Assembly: GCF_005116655.2 (NCBI RefSeq)
Contig: NZ_CP050698.1
Span: 1,642,501-1,706,500, forward strand
Direction of reading: 5' to 3'
Origin: Desulfosediminicola flagellatus
Lineage (GTDB): Bacteria; Desulfobacterota; Desulfobulbia; Desulfobulbales; Desulfocapsaceae
DNA length: 64,000 bases
Under the pieces are notes generated by a model that did not search any database, was not told the DNA's origin, and saw only the letters and a list, made by a program, of their open reading frames with translations. Positions 9,719 to 18,926 of this stretch are shown here, in pieces. Within the stretch, counting starts at the first letter, position 1, and each line of letters opens with the position of its first letter. The translations under genes and the position numbers were made by a program.

Positions 9719-10242
9719 CAGCTTTTCCTCCCTTCACGAGCAATTACCAGTGCACCGATAATTGCTATAAGCAGAACTATCGAAATTAACTCAAATACCA
9801 TTGAATATTCAGTGAGTAACTGAATACCTATAATCTCAACCGAGCCATTATTGATTTTTGCAGCAGATGTCCAGGCAGTTTTGAAAGCTATCATTGTAAG
9901 GCCAACGGCAAGCAGTAAGCCGGTCATAAAGCCGAGAGGTCCTGATAGCGCACCTATTGGACCATGGTCTTTGGCATCCTCAGGCGCAGCAAGCATGATG
10001 GCAAAGGAAATTGTAACTGCGACTGCTCCTATATAGATGAGTACTTGCATCATGGCTACAAAAGGAGAATTGAGGAAGTAATACAACGCACCTACACCGA
10101 TAAAGCAGATCATTAAACCGGCCACAGCCCTGACAAGGCGAGTGGCGTTACAGGCGATGAGCCCGCCAGCTATTGTTATGCCAATGGTTAGAAGGAATAT
10201 GAGCCCAACAAGGCCATCCGCACTGAAAAGAGATGGATTCAT
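9718..10242 (-). CDS. nuoJ: NADH-quinone oxidoreductase subunit J
   Basis: Membrane-arm subunit with five predicted helices in 174 residues, the normal length. Family sequence includes ALYYFLNSPFVAMMQVLIYIGAVAV without interruption except at residue level, with the conserved QVLIYIGAV core at about 66-74. It lies between nuoI and nuoK with overlaps at both ends: four bases with nuoI, and the nuoK start within its stop codon. Confidence 0.95.
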   Translation of the reverse strand: MNPSLFSADGLVGLIFLLTIGITIAGGLIACNATRLVRAVAGLMICFIGVGALYYFLNSPFVAMMQVLIYIGAVAVTISFAIMLAAPEDAKDHGPIGALSGPLGFMTGLLLAVGLTMIAFKTAWTSAAKINNGSVEIIGIQLLTEYSMVFELISIVLLIAIIGALVIAREGRKS

Positions 10243-10679
10243 TTGTTTCTGTCCTCCAGTCGTTGCAGAAGATTAAAAATAAAATCTTCTTTTCTGGTGC
10301 TCGCCAGATTGTATTCCTTTGAAAATTCCAGGGCGTTGAAGTTACACGATTCTACACATGAACCGCAAAGAGAGCACCGTGTAAAATCCAAGACATAGCT
10401 TGTCAGTACTTTCTTTTTTGAACCTTCTGGTTTTTCTCCGTTAAGCGAAATGCAATCGGAAGGGCAGGCTCGAGCACATGCCATGCAGACTATGCAGTTC
10501 GGCTTACCTTCTTCGTTTTCGATAAGTTCGACATGCCCACGATACCTGTCAGGCATTTTGAGCGTTTCATAGGGATAAGCTACAGTGACAGGAGGTTTGA
10601 AAAACTCCCGAAACGTGATCCCCATGCCGATAAAAAGGCTGTAGAGCCCTTTGAATATGTCACTGAAATAGGCACCCAT
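10239..10679 (-). CDS. nuoI: NADH-quinone oxidoreductase subunit I (two 4Fe-4S clusters)
   Basis: Peripheral-arm ferredoxin-like subunit that carries electrons to NuoB. The 146-residue protein has two CxxCxxCxxxC motifs, C62-C65-C68-C72 and C102-C105-C108-C112, sufficient for two 4Fe-4S clusters (N6a/N6b). The first motif ends in the usual CP, whereas the second ends in CN. An N-terminal amphipathic segment (about 8-25) would lie on the membrane surface. One base separates it from the nuoH stop. Confidence 0.96.
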   Translation of the reverse strand: MGAYFSDIFKGLYSLFIGMGITFREFFKPPVTVAYPYETLKMPDRYRGHVELIENEEGKPNCIVCMACARACPSDCISLNGEKPEGSKKKVLTSYVLDFTRCSLCGSCVESCNFNALEFSKEYNLASTRKEDFIFNLLQRLEDRNK

Positions 10680-10680
10680 C

Positions 10681-11685
10681 TTAAAACACCTTCAGTAATC
10701 CTGCAGTAAACAACAGGTTGAAAAGAGATAATGGAATAAGGATCTTCCATGATAAATTAAGCAGGCCGTAGATTGTGGTTCTCGGGAATGTCCATCTAAT
10801 CCAAATAAAGGTCGCTATAAGTATATAGATCTTTAAAAGAAACCAGACTACACCTGGAATGAATCCAAGGAACGGAAGTGGAGGATGCCATCCACCGAGA
10901 AAGAGTATAGTAGTAAGGCAGGAACCTATGACAATGTTAGCATATTCAGCCATGAAGAAGAGGCCGAATCCCATACTGCCATATTCAATGTGAAAACCTG
11001 CAACGAGTTCACTCTCTGCTTCACCAAGATCAAATGGTGCTCTGTTGGTCTCTGCGAGGGTACATGTGAAAAATATTAAAAAAGAAAAAGGCATTAACAG
11101 GTTATGTGAGCTTCCGAAAACCGGAAAAATATTCCAGTGAAGAATCGAAGGACCCTGTTGATTTACTATTTCCATAAGGTTCATTGTACCGGTCATAAGT
11201 ACAATGGTAATTGCAGTGATAAGCATCGGGATTTCATAGGCAACCGCTTGTGATACCGAGCGAACTGCTGACATCATTGCATATTTGTTACGTGAACTCC
11301 ATCCAGCAAATAGCAAAGCCATAGAGCCGCTTGATGCAAAAGCAAATATCATTAGCAAGCCCACATCCATGTTACGGGCTACTATAGATTGACTAAATGG
11401 GATGGTAACAAAACTCATGATTGCTGGGAACATTGCCAGCACAGGGGCTGCGACAAACAGCACCTTGTCAGCACCGCCCGGTATCATGAGCTGTTTCGCC
11501 ATGAGTTTCACGCCATCTAGAGGTGGCTGAAATAAACCAAACGGGCCATTGATATTCGGGCCCGGGCGACGTTGGATGCGGGCAGCGCCTCGACGTTCAG
11601 CCCAGACCAGATAGGCTGCGTTGAGCGCGGCAAACGCTATTGCAACCACTACAGCGAAGATAATGTTGAGAAGTGTTGTGCTCAT
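10681..11685 (-). CDS. nuoH: NADH-quinone oxidoreductase subunit H
   Basis: Membrane subunit that links the peripheral arm to the pumping modules and forms part of the quinone chamber. The 334-residue protein shows ERRGAARIQRRPGPNINGPF near the N-terminus (about 30-49) and the acidic loop ETNRAPFDLGEAESELVAGF (about 212-231), both hallmark NuoH sequences. About eight helices are predicted. Ten bases separate it from nuoD. Confidence 0.97.
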   Translation of the reverse strand: MSTTLLNIIFAVVVAIAFAALNAAYLVWAERRGAARIQRRPGPNINGPFGLFQPPLDGVKLMAKQLMIPGGADKVLFVAAPVLAMFPAIMSFVTIPFSQSIVARNMDVGLLMIFAFASSGSMALLFAGWSSRNKYAMMSAVRSVSQAVAYEIPMLITAITIVLMTGTMNLMEIVNQQGPSILHWNIFPVFGSSHNLLMPFSFLIFFTCTLAETNRAPFDLGEAESELVAGFHIEYGSMGFGLFFMAEYANIVIGSCLTTILFLGGWHPPLPFLGFIPGVVWFLLKIYILIATFIWIRWTFPRTTIYGLLNLSWKILIPLSLFNLLFTAGLLKVF

Positions 11686-11695
11686 ATTTCCTTCC

Positions 11696-12814
11696 TTACC
11701 TGTCTATCTCGGGTATGACGAGGTCTAGACTTCCCATGAATGCGAGAGCATCCATTATCATCATGCCTCTACACGATTCATCAAAAAGATGCATATTAGA
11801 ATACGTAGGTGATCGGAGTTTCAGACGATATGGAGTTTTGGTTCCATCGCTGACAAGTCTTACGCCAAAGCTGCCACGTGCAGTTTCGACCGCCTGATAA
11901 TAGTCACCTGCAGGCGGCTTAATAAGTTTTGGTGCCTTCTTAGGCATGATTGGTCCGTCAGGAAGTTTATCAAGAGCTTGTTCAATAATCCTGAGAGATT
12001 GCTCTATCTCACGCATCCTTACCATATATCGTGCCATCGAATCACACTCGTGAAATACAGGTACTTCAAAATCAAATTCAGGATAAACAGAATATGGTTC
12101 GTTTTTCCTGACATCAAAATTGATACCTGATCCTCTGGCTACTGCACTTGATGCTCCATATTTTCGACAGGTTTCCTTGGAGAGGAAGGCATTGCCTTCC
12201 AGTCGTTTGCGGAAGATAATATTGCCGGTTACGAGTTTGTCGTATTTGTCGAGAGATTTACGCATTCGTGGGATAAATCGACGGGCAGAATCTAGAAATT
12301 CGTCGTCAACGTCGTTGTATAGTCCGCCAAATCGGAAGTAGCAATAGGTTAGGCGGGAGCCGGTAACCGATTCCATCATATCGAGAATGTGTTCACGATC
12401 CTGGAGTGCATACATAAGAGGACTGAATCCACCAAGATCCATTACGAAGGCGCCGAACCAAAAAAGATGTGAAGCAATCCGGTTGAGTTCAACCATAATG
12501 ACACGGATATATTCAGCTCTTTCAGGGACTTCAATGCCAGCTGCTTTTTCCACGCAGAGAACATGGCCGTGGGAATACCCGACTGCACCGAGGTAATCCA
12601 TGCGGCTGAGATTCATTAGAAACTGGGGATAGGTTTTGAGTTCGCCCATTTTCTCATGCATGCGATGGATGTAGCCGATTACTGTCTCGGAATCGACGAT
12701 ATACTCGCCGTCCATACGCATTTTAACTCTGAGAACACCATGGGTTGCAGGATGTTGCGGCCCGACGTTAAGTACGAATGTTTCGTCCGGCCTGAGTTGA
12801 ATAGGTTTACTCAT
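11696..12814 (-). CDS. nuoD: NADH-quinone oxidoreductase subunit D
   Basis: The 49-kDa-type subunit that forms the quinone-binding site with NuoB. The 372-residue protein begins with the family sequence GPQHPATHGVLRV (His pair in the quinone site) and ends in LAFMGSLDLVIPEIDR, the normal C-terminus. NuoD is descended from the large subunit of NiFe hydrogenases, but the Ni-ligand cysteines are absent, as expected. It is not fused to NuoC, and its start overlaps the nuoC stop by four bases. Confidence 0.97.
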   Translation of the reverse strand: MSKPIQLRPDETFVLNVGPQHPATHGVLRVKMRMDGEYIVDSETVIGYIHRMHEKMGELKTYPQFLMNLSRMDYLGAVGYSHGHVLCVEKAAGIEVPERAEYIRVIMVELNRIASHLFWFGAFVMDLGGFSPLMYALQDREHILDMMESVTGSRLTYCYFRFGGLYNDVDDEFLDSARRFIPRMRKSLDKYDKLVTGNIIFRKRLEGNAFLSKETCRKYGASSAVARGSGINFDVRKNEPYSVYPEFDFEVPVFHECDSMARYMVRMREIEQSLRIIEQALDKLPDGPIMPKKAPKLIKPPAGDYYQAVETARGSFGVRLVSDGTKTPYRLKLRSPTYSNMHLFDESCRGMMIMDALAFMGSLDLVIPEIDR

Positions 12815-13347
12815 GCCTTGAAGTCCTTTAGAAGTGGATGGAAATCTGCATCTTCAGGAAGAAGAAGGGGGACGAGATGCGGATGTCCCTCGAATTTGAT
12901 TCCAAAGAAATCGTGAGTCTCGCGTTCATGCCAGTTAGCACCGGCATAAATAGAGGTGATTGTAGGTACAACAGGATTATCACGGGCTACCCGTGTTCTT
13001 ATAACTACCCTGCAAACCTCAAAATCATACCTGCTGAAGTCATATATGACTTCAAGCTGGCCTTCCTTGATCCAGTCGACACCTGTAATAGTTTCAATGA
13101 AAAATTCAGAATCATCCAGGATCTTTACAGCGTCAAGAAGCTGGGCTGGGTCAACCTGTGCATCGATGTGATAACCGTGAACTTTATAATCACGTTCAAC
13201 TACACCATTCTGACGTGGGCCTTCTTCCTTTTTCTGCTCTTCGGCTGACTCTTCAGTTTCTTCCGAAACTTCGGCGAGCGGTTCGTCAACTACCTCTGGC
13301 TCAGGGAATAGAGCCTGAAGTGCCTTTTTCGTTGTTTCTGCAATCAT
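12811..13347 (-). CDS. nuoC: NADH-quinone oxidoreductase subunit C
   Basis: The 30-kDa-type peripheral subunit. The family signature NWHERETHDFFGIKFEGHP is present at about 137-155. The 178-residue protein carries an unusually acidic, Glu-rich and probably disordered segment at about 15-50 before the folded domain, which is not part of the core family. It is translationally coupled to nuoD. Confidence 0.94.
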   Translation of the reverse strand: MIAETTKKALQALFPEPEVVDEPLAEVSEETEESAEEQKKEEGPRQNGVVERDYKVHGYHIDAQVDPAQLLDAVKILDDSEFFIETITGVDWIKEGQLEVIYDFSRYDFEVCRVVIRTRVARDNPVVPTITSIYAGANWHERETHDFFGIKFEGHPHLVPLLLPEDADFHPLLKDFKA

Positions 13348-13403
13348 GTCCGATTTGCTCCGAAGGGGCTGATAAAAATGTGACTGCTATATGTAAAAAT
13401 GAA

Positions 13404-13931
13404 CTAGGCTTTGATGGATGTCTCAGGATCTTCCCAGCGTTCCCAGCCAGATAGCTTGTGTTCTAATTCAATAATTCCCTGCAGAAGGGCCTCTGGTCGT
13501 GGCGGACAGCCAGGTATATAGATGTCTACCGGCAGAAACTCATCTGCTCCGAGTACAATGCTGTATTGACCATCAAATGCAAATGGGCCCCCGGATATCG
13601 CACAATTTCCCAGAGCCATTACCCATTTAGGTTCGGGCATCTGGTCGTATAGTGTCTTGATACCAGGCATCATTTTTTTAGTGATAGTGCCTGCAACAAT
13701 CATTACATCGCTTTGCCTTGGTGACGGCCGAAAAACTTCCGCGCCAAAACGGGACATATCAAAGCGGGCACAACCGGTGGCCATCATTTCAATGGCACAA
13801 CAGGCAATACCGAATGTAAGAGGCCATAATGAGTTGGCCCGGCAGACATTTATCAGTTTGTCAGCAACTGCAAACTGAACTATTGATGAGGGTACTGGTT
13901 CACTTATCGTAGGTATGTTCTCCGCTCCCAC
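13404..13931 (-). CDS. nuoB: NADH-quinone oxidoreductase subunit B (cluster N2)
   Basis: Peripheral subunit that binds the terminal 4Fe-4S cluster N2 next to the quinone site. All four ligands are visible: the tandem C44-C45 in [11 protein letters not shown]110 in GNCAISGG and C142 in [14 protein letters not shown] start at 13931, inside the end of nuoA (28-base overlap), is supported by an upstream AAGGGAG. The 175-residue length is normal. Confidence 0.97.
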   Translation of the reverse strand: MGAENIPTISEPVPSSIVQFAVADKLINVCRANSLWPLTFGIACCAIEMMATGCARFDMSRFGAEVFRPSPRQSDVMIVAGTITKKMMPGIKTLYDQMPEPKWVMALGNCAISGGPFAFDGQYSIVLGADEFLPVDIYIPGCPPRPEALLQGIIELEHKLSGWERWEDPETSIKA

Positions 13932-14326
13932 TTAAATACTCCCTTTATCCATGCGTAAACAATCGCAAGTGTTAAGATTCCGACAAATAGTATAATTTCG
14001 ACAAAATCCCGAATGGAAGATGCAAACAACGGTCCGTCGTAGGCAACTGCTACCGGGAAGAGAAAAAGCACATCGACATCAAAGGCGAGAAATATGAGTG
14101 CATAAAGATAAAAGACGATTCCATAACGAATCCAGCTATCTCCAATCGGATCCATACCGCACTCGATATACTGCTCTGCCTTGTTTAATATTTGGCGGGT
14201 TTTAAGGGGCATTAACAGGTAGACGATTGCTATGGGTCCTAGGGCAAATGCTAAACCGCCAAGAGTAAAAGCGGTGACCCAAAGAACGTTGTCACGATAG
14301 AGGAAATCTGTGAACTGGGGTTCCAT
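13904..14326 (-). CDS. nuoA: NADH-quinone oxidoreductase subunit A
   Basis: First gene of the operon, a three-helix membrane subunit. I chose the ATG at 14326, preceded by AAAGGA at suitable spacing, because residues upstream of it do not resemble NuoA. This gives 140 residues. Conserved sequence includes YECGMDP-like (here [13 protein letters not shown]) and [14 protein letters not shown] with its acidic pair. Confidence 0.94.
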   Translation of the reverse strand: MEPQFTDFLYRDNVLWVTAFTLGGLAFALGPIAIVYLLMPLKTRQILNKAEQYIECGMDPIGDSWIRYGIVFYLYALIFLAFDVDVLFLFPVAVAYDGPLFASSIRDFVEIILFVGILTLAIVYAWIKGVFKWERRTYLR

Positions 14327-14419
14327 AGCGCAATCCTTTTGTGTTTGAAGAGAACTAAACAGGTGGGGTCCTGTAAAAAAAGCACGTAAACTTATGCTCA
14401 ATCAAACTGAACGGTTAAA

Positions 14420-14448
14420 TGTATAGAAAATTGAAAACACAATGTCAA
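14420..14448 (-). promoter_or_regulatory. Sigma-70-type promoter of the nuo operon
   Basis: On the minus strand a perfect TTGACA (14448-14443) is separated by 17 bases from TATACA (14425-14420). Transcription would start near 14413, leaving a leader of roughly 87 bases before the nuoA ATG. The divergent LysR gene makes this intergenic stretch a likely regulator-binding region. Confidence 0.75.
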
Positions 14449-14530
14449 CAACTATTTATCTTGCGATTCAGATACCACATGGTGGGTCCTGACGCACGAC
14501 TTTTTTCATCGCCTTACTTTTTGAAAAAAC

Positions 14531-14558
14531 TTGAGAATATACAAATTCATGCTATGAT
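14531..14558 (+). promoter_or_regulatory. Putative promoter of the LysR gene
   Basis: TTGAGA at 14531-14536 and TATGAT at 14553-14558 with 16-base spacing lie about 60 bases before the LysR start. Confidence 0.5.
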
Positions 14559-14621
14559 GAGGTTTGGCAGATAAACTAAAAATGATACGTGTCATCAGTG
14601 TAACTGAATACGGCAGGAAAG

Positions 14622-15599
14622 ATGTCTATAACATTACGTCAATTAGAAATATTTATAGCGGTAGCAGAGACAGCACAGGTTACGAAAGCCAGTAAAAAGC
14701 TATTTGTAACCCAGTCTGCAGTGAGCATGGCTCTGGCTGAGTTGGAAAATCAGCTTGGTGGGTCACTCTTTGACCGGCATGGTCGCAGTTTACTGCTGAA
14801 TGCCAGGGGGAGATACCTGCTGCCACTGGCAAAAGATATTACTTGCCAGGTCTCAAATATTGAATCGATTATGTCCGAGCGTAATGATACGCTTGAAGGG
14901 CATATTGATATCGTTGCGAGTACCACTCTTGGCAATTACATAATGCCATATTTGATTGGTGCGTTTAAGCGAGTTCACCCAAAAGTGCATGTCAACCTTC
15001 TTGTGTATAATACACGGCAGGCTGAAGATAGCGTCGCTGAAGGGTTGAGCGATGTCGGCTATGTCGAGGGAATCCTCAGGAAGAATACTGACATAAAAGT
15101 GAGACCATGGTTTCAGGATGAATTAGTGATCCTTTGTGGTCCAACAGACCCTCTTGCACACAATGACTACTTCGACATAGATAAAGATTTCAAAGATAAA
15201 AAGTGGATCATGCGTGAGAAGGGCTCCGGTACCGACGCAACTTTCAGGGAAAAAATGCGGGATTACCTTGATGAAATAAACGTCGTGATGGAGATGGGAC
15301 ATCCTGAAGCAATAAAACGTGCTGTTGAATCCGGTGCCGGTATTGCATGCCTTTCAAGCTTGAGTGTCTGTCGAGAAACCGAGCATGGCTGGATTAAGAG
15401 TCTCCCTATAAAAGGGTTGGATATGAAGCGACAACTCAATGTTATTCAACGTAAAAACCTTGAAATATCAGACGAGCTTGCTGAATTTTTAAGTTTTTGT
15501 GATGTTATGACCATGTGCAATGAAAATAGGGTTTGTCTCTCTTCACCGTGGAAACTCCAATCTCTTCTGGCAAGGCATTCTGCACAGAAAAAACGCTAA
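14622..15599 (+). CDS. LysR-family transcriptional regulator
   Basis: DNA-binding regulator with an N-terminal winged helix-turn-helix (about 1-60, QVTKASKKLFVTQSAVSMAL) and a periplasmic-binding-like effector domain (about 90-295). The 325-residue protein is slightly longer than usual, with about 25 extra C-terminal residues of no clear domain. AGGAAAG precedes the ATG. It is divergent from the nuo operon, an arrangement in which LysR proteins often control the neighbour. The effector is unknown and control of nuo is inference. Confidence 0.92.
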   Translation: MSITLRQLEIFIAVAETAQVTKASKKLFVTQSAVSMALAELENQLGGSLFDRHGRSLLLNARGRYLLPLAKDITCQVSNIESIMSERNDTLEGHIDIVASTTLGNYIMPYLIGAFKRVHPKVHVNLLVYNTRQAEDSVAEGLSDVGYVEGILRKNTDIKVRPWFQDELVILCGPTDPLAHNDYFDIDKDFKDKKWIMREKGSGTDATFREKMRDYLDEINVVMEMGHPEAIKRAVESGAGIACLSSLSVCRETEHGWIKSLPIKGLDMKRQLNVIQRKNLEISDELAEFLSFCDVMTMCNENRVCLSSPWKLQSLLARHSAQKKR

Positions 15600-15654
15600 C
15601 ATGCACAATGCGCACACGCTTCCTGGGTGGATGCTGTGGGCTATTTTTATATTT

Positions 15655-15680
15655 AAAGGTCTTGTTAATACAAGACCTTT
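15655..15680. terminator. Bidirectional terminator between LysR gene and truA
   Basis: A perfect 10-bp stem AAAGGTCTTG/CAAGACCTTT with a six-base loop overlaps the truA stop codon. AT-rich tails on both sides suit termination of both converging genes. Confidence 0.65.
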
Positions 15681-16429
15681 ATTAGTTTCAGGCCATGTGC
15701 TTGTGCAGTTGCCCCTCCTGTAGATCGGTCTTTTGCAGCGAGAGCAAATGTAAATTCATCAACTGTTCTATGATGTTTTCCAACCTCAAGAAGAGTACCG
15801 ACAATATTTCGTACCATATGGCGTAAAAAACCTTCACCTATAAATGTAAAGGTGTAGGTGTCCTGGTCGGTTTGTTGTAACTCTGCTTTCATTAAGGTTC
15901 GAACAGCACCTTTTCTGGAAGGGAAATTCTTGTCTCGTGAACCTGCATTTTCAAAAGAAGAAAAGTCGTGTGTGCCGATAAGTGCTTTAAGGCACTGTTC
16001 TATTCTCTCAAAATCGAGATTATAGGGTGCATGCAAGGCGTACAGGCGCCTGGTAGGTGGCATGATTTCACCGGTAAAGAACGTGTACTCGTAGTGCTTG
16101 CCTCTGGCAGAAAATCTAGAATGAAAATCTTCCGGAACTTCATCTGCTTCAAGGATACGAATGGCATATGGGAGCATTGAGTTAAGCCCCTTTTGGAATG
16201 CAGTGCAGGAGATGTTTGAAGATGTTGCAAAATGTGCAACCATTCCCTCTGCATGAACTCCTGCATCAGTCCTTCCTGCGCCGTGCAGCGTTGTATCGCT
16301 GTTTGTCATTCGGGTAATGCTTTTCTCTATTTCGCCCTGAATTGTTACGTCATGCTTCTGGCGTTGCCAGCCGTTAAATTCTGTACCGTCGAAGGCGATA
16401 AGCAGCCGGATATTGCGCTGAACCGTCAT
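15665..16429 (-). CDS. truA: tRNA pseudouridine(38-40) synthase
   Basis: Makes pseudouridine at positions 38-40 of the tRNA anticodon arm. The catalytic Asp is D55 in AGRTDAGVHA, the family signature. The N-terminal IAFDGTEFNGWQRQ and C-terminal FLRHMVRNIVGTL are also diagnostic. The 254-residue length is typical. It lies 24 bases after argC on the same strand and probably shares its transcript. Confidence 0.96.
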   Translation of the reverse strand: MTVQRNIRLLIAFDGTEFNGWQRQKHDVTIQGEIEKSITRMTNSDTTLHGAGRTDAGVHAEGMVAHFATSSNISCTAFQKGLNSMLPYAIRILEADEVPEDFHSRFSARGKHYEYTFFTGEIMPPTRRLYALHAPYNLDFERIEQCLKALIGTHDFSSFENAGSRDKNFPSRKGAVRTLMKAELQQTDQDTYTFTFIGEGFLRHMVRNIVGTLLEVGKHHRTVDEFTFALAAKDRSTGGATAQAHGLKLIKVLY

Positions 16430-16452
16430 TGTGTTACCAATAATAAGAATAA

Positions 16453-17493
16453 TTATGGAAAGAAAGGTGCACCCTCAAGGCCGCTAATTTCAGTAAAGCC
16501 ACAAAGTAGATTGAGGTTTTGTACAGCCTGACCAGCGGCACCCTTAACAACATTATCAATGGTTGACATAACGATCACACGATTGGTTCGCGTATCTATG
16601 GCAAAACCAATATCGCAAAAATTTGAGCCGCGGACATGCTGAGTCGCTGGCGTAGTTCCGATGGGAAGCACTCTTACAAAATATTCATTTGAGTACGCTT
16701 CAGCGTAGAGTTCTTCTATCTTTTCGATAGACCAGCCGGGTTGCAGGTTGGCGTATACGGTACTCATTATGCCTCTGGAGATTGGCAAGAGATGCGGGGT
16801 GAATACAACTTTCAATTCTTCTCCGGCAGCAACGCTGAGTTCCTGCTCAATCTCAGGGGTGTGACGATGGGTTCCGCCAACTTTGTATGGCTTGAAACCA
16901 TCAGCTACTTCACAAAATAATGTTCCAACTGCAGCAGCACGTCCTGCGCCTGATGTTCCTGACTTTGAGTCAGCAATAATGGAGTGCTTGTCCACGGCGT
17001 TTGCTTTAAGAAGAGGTGTCAGGGCCAGGATAATCGAGGTTGGATAGCATCCGGGGTTGGCAATAAGGCGAGCATGTGAAATCTTATCGCGATAGAGCTC
17101 AGGCAGACCGTAAACAGCTTCTTTAAGATAATCGGGAGAAGAGTGTGGTTGATACCATTCTTCATACGTGGAGACGTCACGGAGACGATAATCTGCAGAC
17201 AGGTCAATGACTTTTTTGCCTGCATTCAGCAATTGAGGTACAATATCCATTGCAGTCTTATGCGGCACGGCTGTGAATATTATATCAGCACGATCTGCTA
17301 TCTTTTCGACTGAGAGGTTTTCGCAAACGAGTTCAGTTTTGCTGCGCAGGTGCGGAAATACTTCAGCAAGTTTTTTGCCTGCATACTGCCGTGAAGTGGC
17401 TACGGTTAATTCAACATGCGGGTGGTTGCAGAGTATTCTTGTGAGTTCGGCACCTGTGTATCCAGATGCTCCAATTATAGCGACCCTGATCAT
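16453..17493 (-). CDS. argC: N-acetyl-gamma-glutamyl-phosphate reductase
   Basis: NADPH-dependent reductase for the third step of arginine synthesis. The Rossmann motif [10 protein letters not shown] lies at about 8-17, the active-site Cys is C149 in NPGCYPT, and the substrate-side [11 protein letters not shown] is at about 208-218. At 346 residues it is the normal length. No other arg gene is adjacent. Confidence 0.97.
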   Translation of the reverse strand: MIRVAIIGASGYTGAELTRILCNHPHVELTVATSRQYAGKKLAEVFPHLRSKTELVCENLSVEKIADRADIIFTAVPHKTAMDIVPQLLNAGKKVIDLSADYRLRDVSTYEEWYQPHSSPDYLKEAVYGLPELYRDKISHARLIANPGCYPTSIILALTPLLKANAVDKHSIIADSKSGTSGAGRAAAVGTLFCEVADGFKPYKVGGTHRHTPEIEQELSVAAGEELKVVFTPHLLPISRGIMSTVYANLQPGWSIEKIEELYAEAYSNEYFVRVLPIGTTPATQHVRGSNFCDIGFAIDTRTNRVIVMSTIDNVVKGAAGQAVQNLNLLCGFTEISGLEGAPFFP

Positions 17494-17574
17494 TTTTATG
17501 CCTCCAGCTGCAATTGCATTGAAAATGGCTGTGATTTTATAGGTTGATGCAATATCCGAGAAAGTTTAAACGAA

Positions 17575-17609
17575 ACAAGGGAATAACAGCGATGCTGTTA
17601 TTCCCTTGT
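17575..17609 (-). terminator. Hairpin after rpsI
   Basis: A perfect 16-bp stem (ACAAGGGAATAACAGC and its complement) with a three-base loop lies about 80 bases after the rpsI stop. The minus-strand tail TTTCGTTT is T-rich but interrupted, so efficiency is uncertain. Confidence 0.6.
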
Positions 17610-17689
17610 ATGAAGCGATACCATTGTAATAACAACCCGGTGACGTCATCTCCCTGGAGCAGAACGCACTGAGTTGAATAGTACGGATA

Positions 17690-18082
17690 TTAACGCTTGG
17701 AGAACTGGAACTTGGCGCGGGCGCCTTTCTGTCCGTATTTCTTACGCTCTTTGACACGTGGGTCACGGGTAAGAAGACCGGATCTTTTGAGTGGTATACG
17801 GTTCTCTGGGCTAATCTCAAGAAGTGCTCTGGAAATACCATGGGACAGGGCATCAACTTGTGCGGATTTGCCACCACCCGCAAGGGTGGCCATTACATCA
17901 TACTGCTCAGTGGTCTCAGTGATTTTGAAAGGTTTTTCAATCTTCTGAGTCTTGAATGTGTTGCCGAAATATGCATCAGCATCCAGCTTGTTTACGATTA
18001 CCTTGCCGGTACCAGGTGTAAGCCATACACGTGCAATAGCATTTTTTCTCTTGCCGGTGGCGTAAAATCGATCTTGAGCCAT
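17690..18082 (-). CDS. rpsI: 30S ribosomal protein S9
   Basis: Small-subunit ribosomal protein. The 130 residues match the E. coli length. Family features are the N-terminal YATGKRKNAIARVWL, the central GGGKSAQVDALSHGISRAL, and the C-terminal KFQFSKR tail that reaches the P-site tRNA. It follows rplM by 18 bases, the widely conserved rplM-rpsI pair. Confidence 0.98.
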   Translation of the reverse strand: MAQDRFYATGKRKNAIARVWLTPGTGKVIVNKLDADAYFGNTFKTQKIEKPFKITETTEQYDVMATLAGGGKSAQVDALSHGISRALLEISPENRIPLKRSGLLTRDPRVKERKKYGQKGARAKFQFSKR

Positions 18083-18100
18083 GGTTTATTCTCTCCAGGA

Positions 18101-18529
18101 TTAAATATCTAAAACTTCTGGCATCTGTGCCGCATGTGGATGTTCAGCACTAGCATAAATTTTAAGTTTTTTGAGCTGTGCGCGGCCGAGTTTGTTTTTC
18201 GGTAACATGCCCTTTACTGCTTTCATAACAAGGTCAGTAGGGTGTTTTGCGAGAAGTTCTTTCGCGCTGGCTTCTTTGATTCCACCAATATATCCGGTGT
18301 GACGATAGTATTTCTTGTCGTCCCATTTTTTTCCGGTAAGTTGGATTTTGTCAGCGTTGGTTACAATGATGAAATCACCATTGTCCATGAACGGTGAGAA
18401 AGCCGGCTTATGCTTTCCGCGAAGGCGGGAAGCAATTTCGGTAGCCAGACGTCCCAGTACCTTGTTCTCTGCGTCGACAACGTACCACTTTCTATCGATC
18501 TCGTTGACTGGAGCAAGATAGGTTTTCAT
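18101..18529 (-). CDS. rplM: 50S ribosomal protein L13
   Basis: Large-subunit assembly protein. I set the start at 18529 (GAGGG upstream; begins [20 protein letters not shown]), which gives 142 residues, identical in length to E. coli L13. The longer in-frame start adds eight residues unlike the family. The C-terminus ends in [13 protein letters not shown], typical of L13. Only a tRNA terminator lies between it and tRNA-Gly. Confidence 0.98.
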   Translation of the reverse strand: MKTYLAPVNEIDRKWYVVDAENKVLGRLATEIASRLRGKHKPAFSPFMDNGDFIIVTNADKIQLTGKKWDDKKYYRHTGYIGGIKEASAKELLAKHPTDLVMKAVKGMLPKNKLGRAQLKKLKIYASAEHPHAAQMPEVLDI

Positions 18530-18561
18530 TGTGTCCCTCAAAATGGCTGTCATTTAATAAA

Positions 18562-18588
18562 AAAAGGTTCAGCAGCGCCGAACCTTTT
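18562..18588 (-). terminator. Terminator between tRNA-Gly and rplM
   Basis: AAAAGGTTC/GAACCTTTT hairpin followed on the minus strand by a run of T. It sits 11 bases past the tRNA 3' end. No separate rplM promoter fits downstream, so rplM-rpsI may depend on partial read-through. Confidence 0.7.
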
Positions 18589-18598
18589 ATAGTCGTAG

Positions 18599-18673
<75 letters not shown>

Positions 18674-18705
18674 TCGTGCTGTTAAGTAATGTCAAAACAG
18701 CGGCA

Positions 18706-18734
18706 TTTATACAAAGTCGGTGTGCGTGTGTCAA
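18706..18734 (-). promoter_or_regulatory. Sigma-70-type promoter of tRNA-Gly
   Basis: TTGACA (18734-18729) and TATAAA (18711-18706) on the minus strand with 17-base spacing. Predicted transcription starts about 25 bases before the tRNA 5' end. Confidence 0.75.
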
Positions 18735-18926
18735 TAAAAAATTCATTTACGTTTGAAATTTGATTATATTTTTTTTGAATCAATCTGTCACGAAAAATAG
18801 AGATGCTTTTTCACGAATGGAGTATGATATTGAGCTTCTCTGTTGAATAGAGCATGAATATCTTGTGCTTATTTTGATTCCCGGTACATAATTGATCCAG
18901 ATATAAATTGTGGAGTGAAGCATCTA

